A DNA stretch of 54,728 bases, from NCBI GenBank assembly GCA_946548715.1, contig CAMNPZ010000005.1:1-54728 (forward strand), read 5' to 3'. The stretch comes from an uncultured Candidatus Saccharibacteria bacterium (GTDB lineage Bacteria > Patescibacteriota > Saccharimonadia > Saccharimonadales > Saccharimonadaceae). The notes under the pieces were generated by a model. It had not been told where the DNA came from. It saw only the letters and a list, made by a program, of their open reading frames with translations, and made no database searches. The position numbers and the translations under genes were made by a program. This document shows, piece after piece, positions 29,030-39,700 of this stretch. Positions within the stretch are counted from its first letter, which is position 1. Every line of letters begins with the position of its first letter.

Positions 29030-30913
29030 ATGTCGAAAGGGAAATACCACGATGTCGGCAAAACTCGCCGAGTCATAACGGAAAGACGACAGAAACGCGA
29101 GCTCTTTGACGCAAATAGGGGGATTGTAGAAGAAGAACTGATTGACGAGGCGTTTCCTATGCGGAGAGAAGACTCTCCAGCCTCAGATTGGATACCCTAC
29201 GATAAACGGAAATGGTATGTGATTGACACCAATTTAATACTGTCGTGCGTCGATGTGATTTACGATGCAGATGACGAGAATTGGCGTCCGCCACTCGATT
29301 TTCGCCCGAGTTTAGATAGTGCACATATTATCATTCCGAGTGTAGTATTTGAAGAATTGAATCATTTGAAGGATGGCCACACTCATAATCGCACTATTGC
29401 AAGAAAGGCTTTTCGGAGACTGATGAAGTTCTTCCCGAACAGTGAACGGAGCTTGCGAGAGATTATGGAACTGTCCAGGCCGATTCCGACTGGTTGGAAA
29501 CAGCAGACGATTTCGATTCTGCCTTTACATCGGGACTTTGCCAGATCTTTGCCTTGGGTGCCACAGCCCACCGACAATGATGGCTGGATTGCAGTTACAG
29601 CACTCGCTGCGACTATGATTCGTGAGCGGTTACCCGTAGACGGAACAGCATCAGTCGACGAAGTATTAGAGCATAATAACAGTCGAAGAGACGTCGTTCT
29701 TTTAACCAATGATAACCCGTTGTTGATTAAGGCAGATGAATTCGGAGTCAGGGCCAAGTCGTATAGTTTCAAGACACGTCCAGTTTTTACTGGGATGCGC
29801 GACTTGGTAGTGCCAGCCGCTCTGTTTGAACAATTCTGGCAGGAGGATGGACTGAGCAAAAGCGATTTTGAAGCCGCTATGCCGAATGAGCCGCCATTGG
29901 TGGCAAACGAGTATATCGTAATGACCCCGGAGGGGGACGTGTACCCCAAAGGATATTTCGCAGCTGATTTGCCGTTTTCGAATGTCATGCGTTACCATAA
30001 GGAAAAGCAGATGTTTTACCCGTTACGCTTCATGAAACGCGAACAGCTCACGCCACCGAATGCCGGAATTGCTACTTATTATGATGCAATGAACGATGAT
30101 TCGGTTAGTGTTATAGTTGCGACCGGTAAGGCCGGAACTGGTAAAACATATCAGATTGTTAGGCACGCAATTCGGGTACTCGGGGCAGGAAAGTATACCA
30201 GAGCGGTCCTGATTGTAAATCCCGATAATGGGGTTGGATATCTGCCTGGCAGTCAGGAGAAGAAGCTTGAGCCGATGATTGCATTTTGTAAGGATGCGAT
30301 TCGGTCGTATTTAGCCGAGACGCCAGAGTTTAAACGGAAACGCGAGGCTCTGCGCAAGTTTGGCGATACGAACGATGAGCCTTCCGAGACCAGAACTGAC
30401 AGAAAACCCAATAAATATCGTGAGTTGGTTGATGAATTGACCGACGGTCGTATCGAGAAGAGACGCTGTCGAGTCGAAAAAGTCGAAAAAGCCGAAAAAA
30501 CAGCGAGATCTGGCCGTAAGACCTACGCTGAACTGCTCGACGAACAGGTTGACTATTACTATGAGCGGTATTTCACGGCTATCCCTTACAAGCAGGCCCA
30601 GGGTCGGACCTTCGAGGACACAATCATTATCATAGACGAGGCACAGAGAATTATCATAGACGAAATGGAGACATTTATTACTAGATTGGGTAAAAACTCA
30701 CTGTTGGTAGTATGTGGCGACGTTAATCAGATTAAGTATAATTCTCCGGAAAAACGGATCAAAAACGGTCTCATCTTTACAAGGATGATGTACTATGACT
30801 GGGAAGGTTGCGTCAATATTCATCTGACCGAGAATATGAGACACCAGGCCGCCGATATCGCCAATCGCAACTACGAGAGAGTGCTCGAAGAGATTGGCGA
30901 ATTGCAGACGTAA
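29030..30913 (+). CDS. PhoH-family ATPase with N-terminal PIN domain
   Basis: YVIDTNLILSC PIN start; VIVATGKAGTGKTYQIVRHAIRVL Walker A; TIIIIDEAQRI Walker B; SD AGGAGGTG. Confidence 0.88.
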   Translation: MSKGKYHDVGKTRRVITERRQKRELFDANRGIVEEELIDEAFPMRREDSPASDWIPYDKRKWYVIDTNLILSCVDVIYDADDENWRPPLDFRPSLDSAHIIIPSVVFEELNHLKDGHTHNRTIARKAFRRLMKFFPNSERSLREIMELSRPIPTGWKQQTISILPLHRDFARSLPWVPQPTDNDGWIAVTALAATMIRERLPVDGTASVDEVLEHNNSRRDVVLLTNDNPLLIKADEFGVRAKSYSFKTRPVFTGMRDLVVPAALFEQFWQEDGLSKSDFEAAMPNEPPLVANEYIVMTPEGDVYPKGYFAADLPFSNVMRYHKEKQMFYPLRFMKREQLTPPNAGIATYYDAMNDDSVSVIVATGKAGTGKTYQIVRHAIRVLGAGKYTRAVLIVNPDNGVGYLPGSQEKKLEPMIAFCKDAIRSYLAETPEFKRKREALRKFGDTNDEPSETRTDRKPNKYRELVDELTDGRIEKRRCRVEKVEKAEKTARSGRKTYAELLDEQVDYYYERYFTAIPYKQAQGRTFEDTIIIIDEAQRIIIDEMETFITRLGKNSLLVVCGDVNQIKYNSPEKRIKNGLIFTRMMYYDWEGCVNIHLTENMRHQAADIANRNYERVLEEIGELQT

Positions 30914-31001
30914 ACACAAGCAATATCACGCTTGCAATCTAAGATGCGCCATAACGACACCGAGATCTCTCGGACAAATAGCGAGTTACACCCCCCCTAT
31001 C

Positions 31002-31030
31002 AACCCCGCACGCGCCAGTGCGGGGTTTTT
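31002..31030 (+). terminator. Rho-independent terminator of phoH-like gene
   Basis: AACCCCGCAC-gcgcca-GTGCGGGGTTTTT. Confidence 0.85.
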
Positions 31031-31047
31031 CATGATATAATTATGAC

Positions 31048-31572
31048 ATGAAGCTAATAGTAGGACTAGGGAACCCAGGGAATCGGTATAACTTCACGCG
31101 ACACAATGTGGGTTTTTTGGCGCTCGACTATTATTTTAAGCGGCATAAGTTCGAGTGGCGCGATAAAGCATTTTTGGGTGCCATAAGAGGCTCCGTGGAT
31201 GATGTTTTGTTTATTAAGCCGCAAAATTTCTACAACGAGACTGGCAAGGTAGTGGCTGATTATATGCGACATTATCAGATTGCTGCCTCTGATATTTTGG
31301 TGATTTGTGATAATTTTGACTTAAAATTCGGTTTAGTGCGAGAGCGAGCTTCGGGGTCGGCCGGAGGAAACAACGGGTTAAAATCTATCGATGCGGCTCT
31401 AGGTACGTCGGATTATGCTAGAATCAGGATTGGAACAGGGAACGATGAGTTGCGCTCTAAGTTGGGTGACATTGAGTTTGTTTTGTCGCGATTCACAGAC
31501 GAGGAAAAGAGCCAGTTGCCGTCAGTATTAGAGGAAGTACTACATAAAATTGATGATTTCGTCTTAGGCTAA
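31048..31572 (+). CDS. pth: peptidyl-tRNA hydrolase
   Basis: MKLIVGLGNPGNRYNFTRHNVGFLALD; SAGGNNGLKSI. Confidence 0.95.
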   Translation: MKLIVGLGNPGNRYNFTRHNVGFLALDYYFKRHKFEWRDKAFLGAIRGSVDDVLFIKPQNFYNETGKVVADYMRHYQIAASDILVICDNFDLKFGLVRERASGSAGGNNGLKSIDAALGTSDYARIRIGTGNDELRSKLGDIEFVLSRFTDEEKSQLPSVLEEVLHKIDDFVLG

Positions 31573-32571
31573 ACTCCAGTGATTAGCACCGAGCGAGCGG
31601 ATACGGCCTTTAATTTCAAGAAGGGTAGTGGTTTGATTAAACACCTCTGGTGGGAGATGCGTGTCTGTCATGATTTGCTCGCCAGCTCGGAGACCATTAG
31701 CAAGAGCAACTAGCACTAGAGTTTCGGTATCAGTGTCGCCAATGAGAGATTGTTGGCGAAGCTTGCGATGTTTCTTGAGATATTCTTCTGGAAAGAGCTC
31801 GCGCAAAACATCATCGGGTTCAGTGTAAGGAATAGCGCCTTGCTTGATGAGTTTATTGCAGCCCTGCGAGTATGGATTCGTGATGTTGCCAGGGACAGCA
31901 AAGACAGTCTTGCCTTGTTCAAGCGCATGAGTAGCGGTATTAAGTGAACCAGATTGTTCCGCGGCTTCCACCACGACTACAATGTCGGAAAGACCTGCAA
32001 TGATGCGGTTACGATAGAGGAAGGAGCCTTTGGGGTCTTGGGTACGTTTGCCAGAATCGGCATAGTATTCGCCTGGAGCCAGTTCGGCGGCATCATACTC
32101 TGGAGTATGTGGGGCATATTCGGAGACAATAGCGCCGTTCTGTGACACAATTTCGCGTGCCAGACCAGTATGCGCGGTGGGATAGATGCGATCAATGGGT
32201 GTGCCGAGGACCGCTACGGTAACGCCTTGTGCAGCGAGGCATCCTCGATGTGCAATGCTATCTATACCGTAAGCTAGACCGGATACTACCACTACGCCAC
32301 GTTTGCCTAGCTCGTAAGCTAGTTTGTAGGCAACTTCTTCGCCGTATTTGGTATTGTGTCTCGATCCAACGATGGCGACGGTTTTGGGCCTTGCTGTTCG
32401 GGTTTGTTCGGGTTTTTGTCTGGGTGCTTTTGACATATTTTCTGGCATTTTGCCACGAAAATACAATGTTTTAGGCGTAAGCGCAATAGCATCTAACACC
32501 TCTGTAAAATCGTGTTCTTGGGGTGAAATTTGGTTGATTTTTGTAAAAAAGTGTGAAGAAAGTGTTGACAT
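31564..32571 (-). CDS. dprA: DNA-processing protein DprA/Smf
   Basis: TVAIVGSRHNTKYGEE, GLAYGIDSIAHRG, FAVPGNI; start moved to M19 with AGGAGG SD; overlaps pth 3' end. Confidence 0.92.
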   Translation of the reverse strand: MSTLSSHFFTKINQISPQEHDFTEVLDAIALTPKTLYFRGKMPENMSKAPRQKPEQTRTARPKTVAIVGSRHNTKYGEEVAYKLAYELGKRGVVVVSGLAYGIDSIAHRGCLAAQGVTVAVLGTPIDRIYPTAHTGLAREIVSQNGAIVSEYAPHTPEYDAAELAPGEYYADSGKRTQDPKGSFLYRNRIIAGLSDIVVVVEAAEQSGSLNTATHALEQGKTVFAVPGNITNPYSQGCNKLIKQGAIPYTEPDDVLRELFPEEYLKKHRKLRQQSLIGDTDTETLVLVALANGLRAGEQIMTDTHLPPEVFNQTTTLLEIKGRIRSLGANHWSLA

Positions 32572-32593
32572 ATTTTTCCTCCTGTGATATAAT
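32565..32593 (+). promoter_or_regulatory. perfect promoter TTGACA-N17-TATAAT
   Basis: TTGACA 32565-32570, TATAAT 32588-32593. Confidence 0.88.
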
Positions 32594-32599
32594 TGACTC

Positions 32600-32909
32600 A
32601 GTTGGTACGAAAAAACGTGCCACACCGCACCTAAATAAGTTATAATTTCGCTATACTACTCGTAGTATAGCAGAAATTGCGAGCTTTTGAAACCCTTTCG
32701 GGCTTAAAATTTCTTCAAAGGTTTTAAGTTTATAAGTATTACCTCCACTTTGAAAGGAAACTTTCGAAGGCTTAGCAATCCCTCTAACCGGCGGGCCCTT
32801 GTATTGTGTGAGGTGGGTCGCGCTTCCGGGGTTCACCCGGTATAGTAGTGAAGCGTTAGAGGGCCAAAAAGACCTTAGGTGATGCCCACCCTTACCTAAG
32901 GTCTTTTTT
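32600..32909 (+). ncRNA. unassigned structured ncRNA or topA leader
   Basis: perfect promoter, stems GCTATACTAC/GTAGTATAGC, CCCTCTAAC/GTTAGAGGG enclosing CGCTTC/GAAGCG and CCGGG/CCCGG, strong terminator at the end; no credible ORF. Confidence 0.65.
32866..32909 (+). terminator. Rho-independent terminator
   Basis: AAAAAGACCTTAGGT...ACCTAAGGTCTTTTTT. Confidence 0.9.
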
Positions 32910-32941
32910 GTTGTCTTGACGGATGTGATATTATAGTATAT

Positions 32942-35500
32942 ATGGCAAAAAATTTGGTAATAGTAGAGAGCCCAGCGAAAGCGCATACGATCGAGAAGTA
33001 TCTCGGGCCGGATTTTAAGGTGTTGGCTTCGGTCGGACATATTCGCAAGGACACGAAAGTAGATAAGGCGACATTTGATGTAACGTATGAGATTGATCCG
33101 GGACACAAGTCGATTATTGCCGAATTAAAGAGTGAAGCTAAAAAAGCTGACAAAATCTGGCTCGCAACCGATGAAGACCGCGAAGGAGAGTCGATTTCGT
33201 GGCATCTTTGCGAGGTGTTGCAGTTACCGAAGAATACGGCGCGAATCACTTTTCATGAAATTACAAAACCAGCACTCGAGAATGCGATCAAAAACCCACG
33301 CACGGTGGATATGGACATGGTCTCATCGCAGCAGGCACGGCAAACTCTAGATATGTTAGTAGGATATGATTTATCAGATATGGTGCGCAAAAAGGTGCCC
33401 GGAGCGATTTCAGCGGGGCGCGTACAGTCGCCGGCGCTCAGATTAATCGTAGAGCGAGAAAAAGAAATCGAGAAGTTCGATTCCAAGTTTAACTTCAAGA
33501 TTACTGGTGAATTCGCTGCCAGCAGTGTAAAATCAGGTGCTTCTCGGGACGCTTCGTCGCGCCCGTCGTTACGGGGCTCCTCGCTCACTCGCTCCCCGTT
33601 GGTCGCGCAAGCCCTCGAAACACCTGATTCTTACACTGCCGAAAGCACCACATTCACAGCCAACTACGACGGTAAAGCTCCTGAAACCGAAGACGAAGCG
33701 AACAAACTACTCGAATTATTGTCACAGTCGGACTTTGAGGTGGAAGATGTTGAAGAAACGGAAGGAACGAAGGCAAATCCAGTACCGTTCACGACTGCGG
33801 CTTTGCAAATTGAGGCTAATAGTAAACTAGGGTTCGCATCGCGCACTACGATGAGTGCAGCACAAGGACTGTACCAGGCTGGCTTGATTACTTACCACAG
33901 AACCGATTCACTCAATTTGTCCTCGCAGGCGGTTGGGGCGATTGCGAGGTATATCGAAGAAACATTTGGGAAGAATTACTTAAAGGTACGGCATTTCAAA
34001 ACCAAGGATGCTTCAGCCCAGGAGGCGCACGAGGCAATCCGTCCAACTGATGTTTTTCGAACTAAGGCAGGGAAGAATGATTACGAAAAACGGCTTTATC
34101 AATTGATCTGGTCTCGTACTGTGGCTACTCAAATGGCCAATGCAAAAGTCGCCAAAACTACGATTCGCCTTACCGCAAAGGAGCTCGAAATGGCTTCTCT
34201 CGGGGCGCGTCCAGCCGGCCCGTCGCCACGGGCGGCTGGCGCTACCCCTCGCGCTGCCGCGCTCCGGACCCCCTTCGATAAGCCATCTTCAAGCTCCTTT
34301 GTCGCTAAAGGCGAAGTTGTAGTTTTTGATGGATTTTTGAGGGTTTATGGGAAGTCGAAGGACTTGGAGTTACCGAAGGTAGCAAAAGGCGACAAGATGG
34401 ATTGCTTAGAGCTAACTGCGAAACAGACTTACGGCAAACCGCCGGCAAGATACACTGAAGGGTCTCTGGTAAAGAAGCTGGAAGAGCTTGGAATTGGCCG
34501 TCCGTCGACTTACGCATCGATTATGACAGCGATTCAGGCCAGAAAATACGTTGAAAAAGGCGAATCCGAAGGAACTGAACGCGACGTAATAGAATTAAAG
34601 GCTACAAAAGGTCAAGTCTCACGTAGTACCGTAAAAGAAAAATACGGTGCCAATAAGGGACGTCTCGTACCGACGCCAATCGGCGAGCTAGTTAGCGGAT
34701 TTTTGACAGACAACTTCAAGAGTATCGTCGATTACAAGTTTACAGCAAACATCGAGAAGGATTTGGACCTGGTGGCAGAGGCGAAATTAGAGCGCGTCAA
34801 GATGCTCCGAGATTTCTATGGGCCATTTCACGATACAGTACTAGCCGCCAACGGTGTAGAGCGTTATAATAATGCACGTTTGCTAGGACATCATCCGGAG
34901 AACGGAAAACCAATTTATGCCAAAGTAGGCAAAACTGGTGGCTTTATCCAGCTAGGTGATAACGAGAAGGAGGCTGGCGAAAAACCGGTATTCGCACCGC
35001 TTCCTAAGCGAAAATCAGTGAAAACGGTAACTTTGGAACAGGCACTGAAGCAGTTGGCCTTACCATCACTGCCGCGTTCGCTAGGCAACGCGCCCGATGG
35101 GACCGAGTTAATTGCCGCTAATGGGCCGTTTGGACCATATCTTAAGGGTGGCAAATACAATGTACCAATGAAAGATTTAGATCCATACACGGTGACTCTA
35201 GCGGAGGCTTTGCCTTTGTACCAGAAAAAAATCGATTCAATGATTGCCGATTGGGATGACATCCAGATCATTAACGGCGCTTATGGACCATACGTGAAGG
35301 GACCTGGTCGACGCAACAATGTCAAAATTCCGAAGGAGATGGACCCGAAGAAGATTACCAAAGAAGAAGCGCTCAAAATGCTCGAAAACAAGCCAAAAAC
35401 TACTCGACGCGGCGTGCGTGGTGGACGTAAGAAGACCACCAAGACAGCCAATAAGAAGGCAGCCAAGAAGACCACGACAAAGAAGAAAACTAGTACATAG
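32942..35500 (+). CDS. topA: DNA topoisomerase I, with two in-frame hairpin insertions
   Basis: KNLVIVESPAKAHTIEKYLG, WLATDEDREGE, ITYHRTDSLNLS, Lys-rich tail. Confidence 0.96.
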   Translation: MAKNLVIVESPAKAHTIEKYLGPDFKVLASVGHIRKDTKVDKATFDVTYEIDPGHKSIIAELKSEAKKADKIWLATDEDREGESISWHLCEVLQLPKNTARITFHEITKPALENAIKNPRTVDMDMVSSQQARQTLDMLVGYDLSDMVRKKVPGAISAGRVQSPALRLIVEREKEIEKFDSKFNFKITGEFAASSVKSGASRDASSRPSLRGSSLTRSPLVAQALETPDSYTAESTTFTANYDGKAPETEDEANKLLELLSQSDFEVEDVEETEGTKANPVPFTTAALQIEANSKLGFASRTTMSAAQGLYQAGLITYHRTDSLNLSSQAVGAIARYIEETFGKNYLKVRHFKTKDASAQEAHEAIRPTDVFRTKAGKNDYEKRLYQLIWSRTVATQMANAKVAKTTIRLTAKELEMASLGARPAGPSPRAAGATPRAAALRTPFDKPSSSSFVAKGEVVVFDGFLRVYGKSKDLELPKVAKGDKMDCLELTAKQTYGKPPARYTEGSLVKKLEELGIGRPSTYASIMTAIQARKYVEKGESEGTERDVIELKATKGQVSRSTVKEKYGANKGRLVPTPIGELVSGFLTDNFKSIVDYKFTANIEKDLDLVAEAKLERVKMLRDFYGPFHDTVLAANGVERYNNARLLGHHPENGKPIYAKVGKTGGFIQLGDNEKEAGEKPVFAPLPKRKSVKTVTLEQALKQLALPSLPRSLGNAPDGTELIAANGPFGPYLKGGKYNVPMKDLDPYTVTLAEALPLYQKKIDSMIADWDDIQIINGAYGPYVKGPGRRNNVKIPKEMDPKKITKEEALKMLENKPKTTRRGVRGGRKKTTKTANKKAAKKTTTKKKTST
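33522..33640. repeat. hairpin element family B inside topA
   Basis: arms GCAGTGTAAAATCAGGTG / CACCTGATTCTTACACTGC; core contains TCGCGCCCGTCGTTACGGGGCTC. Confidence 0.88.
34166..34313. repeat. hairpin element family A (core 34200-34278) inside topA
   Basis: arms CGCCTTACCGCAAAGGAGCTCGAAATGGCTT / AAGCCATCTTCAAGCTCCTTTGTCGCTAAAGGCG. Confidence 0.9.
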
Positions 35501-35671
35501 AACGTTTTTAGCATCATAAAGTTTATGTTTTAATATTTTTTTCGGTATTTGTAAAAAATATGCTACAATAATAAACAGGAATTCATAAATTCATAGTTGA
35601 CAGAATGCCTAACATATGATATTATAATATGAATTGATAATAATAACAGATATAAGATAAGGAAGAATCTA

Positions 35672-36712
35672 ATGGAGCAAAATGCGGAAACTCTCAAAAA
35701 AGCAATCTCCGGAAGCCTGAAAATTATTGAGCAAGAGCGCGAAAGAGAAATCATTACCCGACGTTTCGGACTAAAAGGCCAAAGAGAAACACTTGAACAG
35801 ATTGGTGAAATGCTATCTATTACGCGTGAGAGAGTACGCCAGCTCGAAAAAGCAATCTTGATTCGCCTTCAAATTTCCGCAGAAGAGAACCAAATCCCCG
35901 AGCTTGCTGCCGCCGAAAAACTACTAGTGCGCAACCTTACCGAGATGGGCCGCGTAGCAAAGCTTTCCAGCATTGCAGACAAAGTATACGGCAGGAAGAC
36001 CAGCTCCTCTGAAAGAATGGGGATTTATTTTATCGCAACTTTCGCTAAGAATCTGACTATCGTTGAAGAAAATGACAAATATTATGCTGCGATTGGTATA
36101 GCAGAATACGGCAATAGCCGTACGATACGTGAGCGGGTAGATGCAATAGTTGGCATTATCAAGGCCAACAAGCAACCGATGACTATTGATGAGCTTGACG
36201 AGAAACTAGATTACGAACACCCGGATCACATTAAGGCCATAGCGTCGGTTTCAAAACTCCTCGCAACATTAAACAATGTATGGGGACTAGCCAAATGGCC
36301 AGCCGTAAACCCTAAAAACATTCGCGATAAGATTTACGTTATTCTCGAGGCAAAGAAAGAGCCGATGCATTTTTCCGATATTGCGAAGGCGATTAAAGAA
36401 TCTAGTTTCAAACGCCGCAATGTCACAGTGCAGGCAATTCATAATGAACTAATTAAGGATTCCCGTTACGTTCTCATTGGTCGCGGAATCTATGCTCTAT
36501 CGTCATGGGGGTACAAGAAGGGAACTATTTCCGATATTATTAATTCTATTTTAGCAAAATCAGAAAAACCATTAACCAGAGAGGAAATCGTCAAACAAGT
36601 CCTCAAGGTTCGTAAGGTTAAGGAAACTACGATTCTCCTTAATTTGCAGAATAAAAAACTCTTCAAGAAAACAGGGAAAAACGCCTACACTTTGGCCGAT
36701 ATTCAAAAATAA
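35672..36712 (+). CDS. sigma-70 region-4-like HTH fused to HARE-HTH-like repeats
   Basis: REREIITRRFGLKGQRETLEQIGEMLSITRERVRQLEKA; then SFKRRNVTVQAIHNELIKDSRYVLIGRGIYAL. Confidence 0.7.
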   Translation: MEQNAETLKKAISGSLKIIEQEREREIITRRFGLKGQRETLEQIGEMLSITRERVRQLEKAILIRLQISAEENQIPELAAAEKLLVRNLTEMGRVAKLSSIADKVYGRKTSSSERMGIYFIATFAKNLTIVEENDKYYAAIGIAEYGNSRTIRERVDAIVGIIKANKQPMTIDELDEKLDYEHPDHIKAIASVSKLLATLNNVWGLAKWPAVNPKNIRDKIYVILEAKKEPMHFSDIAKAIKESSFKRRNVTVQAIHNELIKDSRYVLIGRGIYALSSWGYKKGTISDIINSILAKSEKPLTREEIVKQVLKVRKVKETTILLNLQNKKLFKKTGKNAYTLADIQK

Positions 36713-36736
36713 GCTAGAGTATGATAAAATAAAAAC

Positions 36737-39700
36737 ATGGAAGCAATAATACATTTTATTCTGATGCCGATATTCTGGATTCCCTTGGTGGGTATTTTGG
36801 CGTTTTTAACTTATCGAAACTACAAAAAACTCAATAAACTCAAAGTATTGAATGTCGATTCGGTACTATTAATGCTCGAGATACCGCGAGAAAATGATAA
36901 GAAAGAATTAGCAGCAGAACAACTTTTTGCAAGTCTGCATGGAATTTTGCGTGACAGACAAGAACTACGTAATTCCGGTGGTGTACAAGAACATCTATCG
37001 TTCGAAATCGTATCGACGGCTGGACAGATTAGATTTTATGTGTGGGTGCCGAAAATCCTACAAAGCTTTGTTGAGGGGCAAATCTACTCTCAATACCCGA
37101 CTGTGCAGATTTACAAGATGAATGAAGACTACGTAGATGAACGTACTAAGTATCCGGTAGTCTATTCATCCGAATTGGGCTTGGTCGAAAATGATGCGTT
37201 ACCAATTAAGACGTTCGATTCTTTCGAGGTGGATCCGTTGGCCGGGATTACAGGGACTTTGGCCAAACTTGATGCCGATACGTCAGAGGAACTTTGGATT
37301 CAAATCTTAGCCAGGCCGATTGCTGATGATTGGCACAAGAATACTACCGATAAATGGATTCGACGCGTCAAAACTGGCACCAAATCTCTGTTTATGGGTA
37401 CCGGGATAGATTGGACATGGATTTCGGAAGTTTTCATGGCGCTATTTAGGCCACCGGCGGGCGGCACCAATTCCGATACTACGGTCGAGCTATCAGAGAG
37501 AGCTAAGACTCAAATAGCAAAAGCCGAGGAAAAAGCCACGAAACTAGGGTATGAGGTCAAGATACGCCTTGCCTATCTTGGCCAAAACCAGACCGATGCC
37601 AAACTAAACATGCAAGCCCTAGTGGGAACGTTTAAGCAGTTTAATTCCACTAATCTTAACGGTTTTAGGCAGCTCGGCGGAAGTTTTAATGCGGCCGATT
37701 TAGACGCTTATAAGTTACGACAATTTTCCAATCGCGGTTTTATTCTAAACATCTCAGAACTAGCCTCAGTTTATCATTTGCCTCATACTTCCGTCGAGAC
37801 ACCAAATATCGTCTGGGCTTCTTCTAAGACCGCCGAACCACCCGCCAAACTACCCGTCCTTACCGGTGATGTTTCGATTGATGAAAACATTTCTGCATTC
37901 GGTTTGACTAATTTTCGTGGCATCAATCATCAGTTTGGGTTACTCCGACGGGACCGCTCGCGTCACATCTACATCATTGGTCAGACTGGGGCAGGAAAAA
38001 GCGGTATGTTGGAACTATTGGCGTTGTCTGATGTATTCTACAATCAAGGCTATTGTATCATCGATCCACATGGTGATTTTGCCATCGACAACCTAAAATT
38101 CGTACCAGCATCTAGAATTAATGACGTAATATATTTCAATCCGGCAGATACGGCTTTTCCGGTAGCCTTTAATCCGTTGGAGGTATCCGACCCTGCACGT
38201 AAACCAAATATTTGTTCGGAGGTGATTGGGGTGCTAAAACGGATGTTTGGAGACTCCTGGGGCCCGAGGCTTGAGCATATCCTTAGGTATACATTGCTTG
38301 CCCTACTCGATCGACCATCTGCTACCCTACTAGATATATCACGATTACTCACCGATAAGGAGTTCCGTAAGGAAACTTTGGATTACTGCCAAGACGTAAC
38401 AGTGCTACAATTCTGGAAACATGAGTTTGGACAGTGGAACGATAAACAGGTCAATGAGTCGATTGCACCAGTGCTAAATAAGGTTGGAGCATTTACGGCT
38501 AATCCTATCATTCGAAATATCATCGGGCAGCCAAAGTCGTCGTTCGATATTCGTAAGATCATGGACGAAGGTAAGATTCTAGTCGTGAACCTATCGAAAG
38601 GTTTGATTGGTGAGGATAATGCGGCAATTCTGGGTTCTTTCTTAGTAACCAAAGTACAGCTCGCTGCGATGTCACGTTCTGACATCCCTCGAGTTGAAGA
38701 CAGGCGGCCGTTTTATCTTTATGTTGACGAGTTCCAAAACTTCGCCACTGACTCATTCTCGGTGATTCTTTCAGAAGCTCGCAAATATGGCCTGAATCTC
38801 ACCGTAGCCAATCAATATGTAGCCCAGATGACCGATTCGGTGCGAGACGCAGTGTTTGGTAACGTAGGTACAACAATCTCTTTCCGCGTATCAGCAGACG
38901 ACGCGCCCGTCCTAGTCAAGCAATTCGAGCCAACTTTTGACGAGTCGGATTTGTTGCAGTTAAACAACCGTCACTTTGTTATTTCGATGATTATTAATGG
39001 TGAGAAAGTACCAGCCTTCTCTGCCACCACGCTGTCGATTCCGGCTACTCCGGCGGATAATTTCGACGCAATTGTAGCCCATTCACGCGAGTATTATGCG
39101 CGCCCACGCATGGAAGTAGAGGCCGAGATTCGCGAGACCATTGAACAATCCGAAAAATACAAACGTGAGCTCTCCGACTCTGGCAGGCAAGAGGGAACTG
39201 CTGAACCGAGACTGGTAATTAATTCTAAAGATGAAAAACCCGTCTTCCGTTTGATTCCACAACCAGAAGTTAAATCTGGACGCTCTACCGAACAAAAACC
39301 GAACTACAAGAACTTGACGCCGCAAGCTGATTTGAGACGCTCTGGTATGAGCCCCAACGCCGTTGAGGGTAAAGAACGCTTGGGGCTCAAAGATTTAGCC
39401 AGGCTGGCCGCTGAGCAGAAAGACAGCAAAGTCGAGTTCAAGAAGCCTGAAATCACCAAGACCGAATCAGGCAAAAAAGGGAAAGGCAGCCTCAAGAAAA
39501 AAGGGAAGAAAGATCACAAGAGAAAAGACTCGAGTCCGAAAGTCTCTACCCCAATTAGTTCCCCCGTAATCCCGGTAGAGGCTCCTGTTCAGACACCGCA
39601 TAAGACGTCTTTCCCCACCCCTGTTACACCAGAGGTAGAATACCAAGAAAAGTCGACTGTGACAATTCAGCCCTCCCATAACAAAACACCCCTGTCTACC

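Noticed and set aside
32600-32909. RNase P RNA, tmRNA, SRP RNA or 6S RNA identity for this ncRNA
   Set aside because: No GAGGAAAGUCC, no CCA-ended tRNA-like domain, no GGAA-capped SRP helix 8 and no simple rod fold seen by eye; left unassigned pending Infernal.
32651-33106. 151-aa minus-strand ORF
   Set aside because: Spans the ncRNA, terminator and topA 5' end; no RBS.
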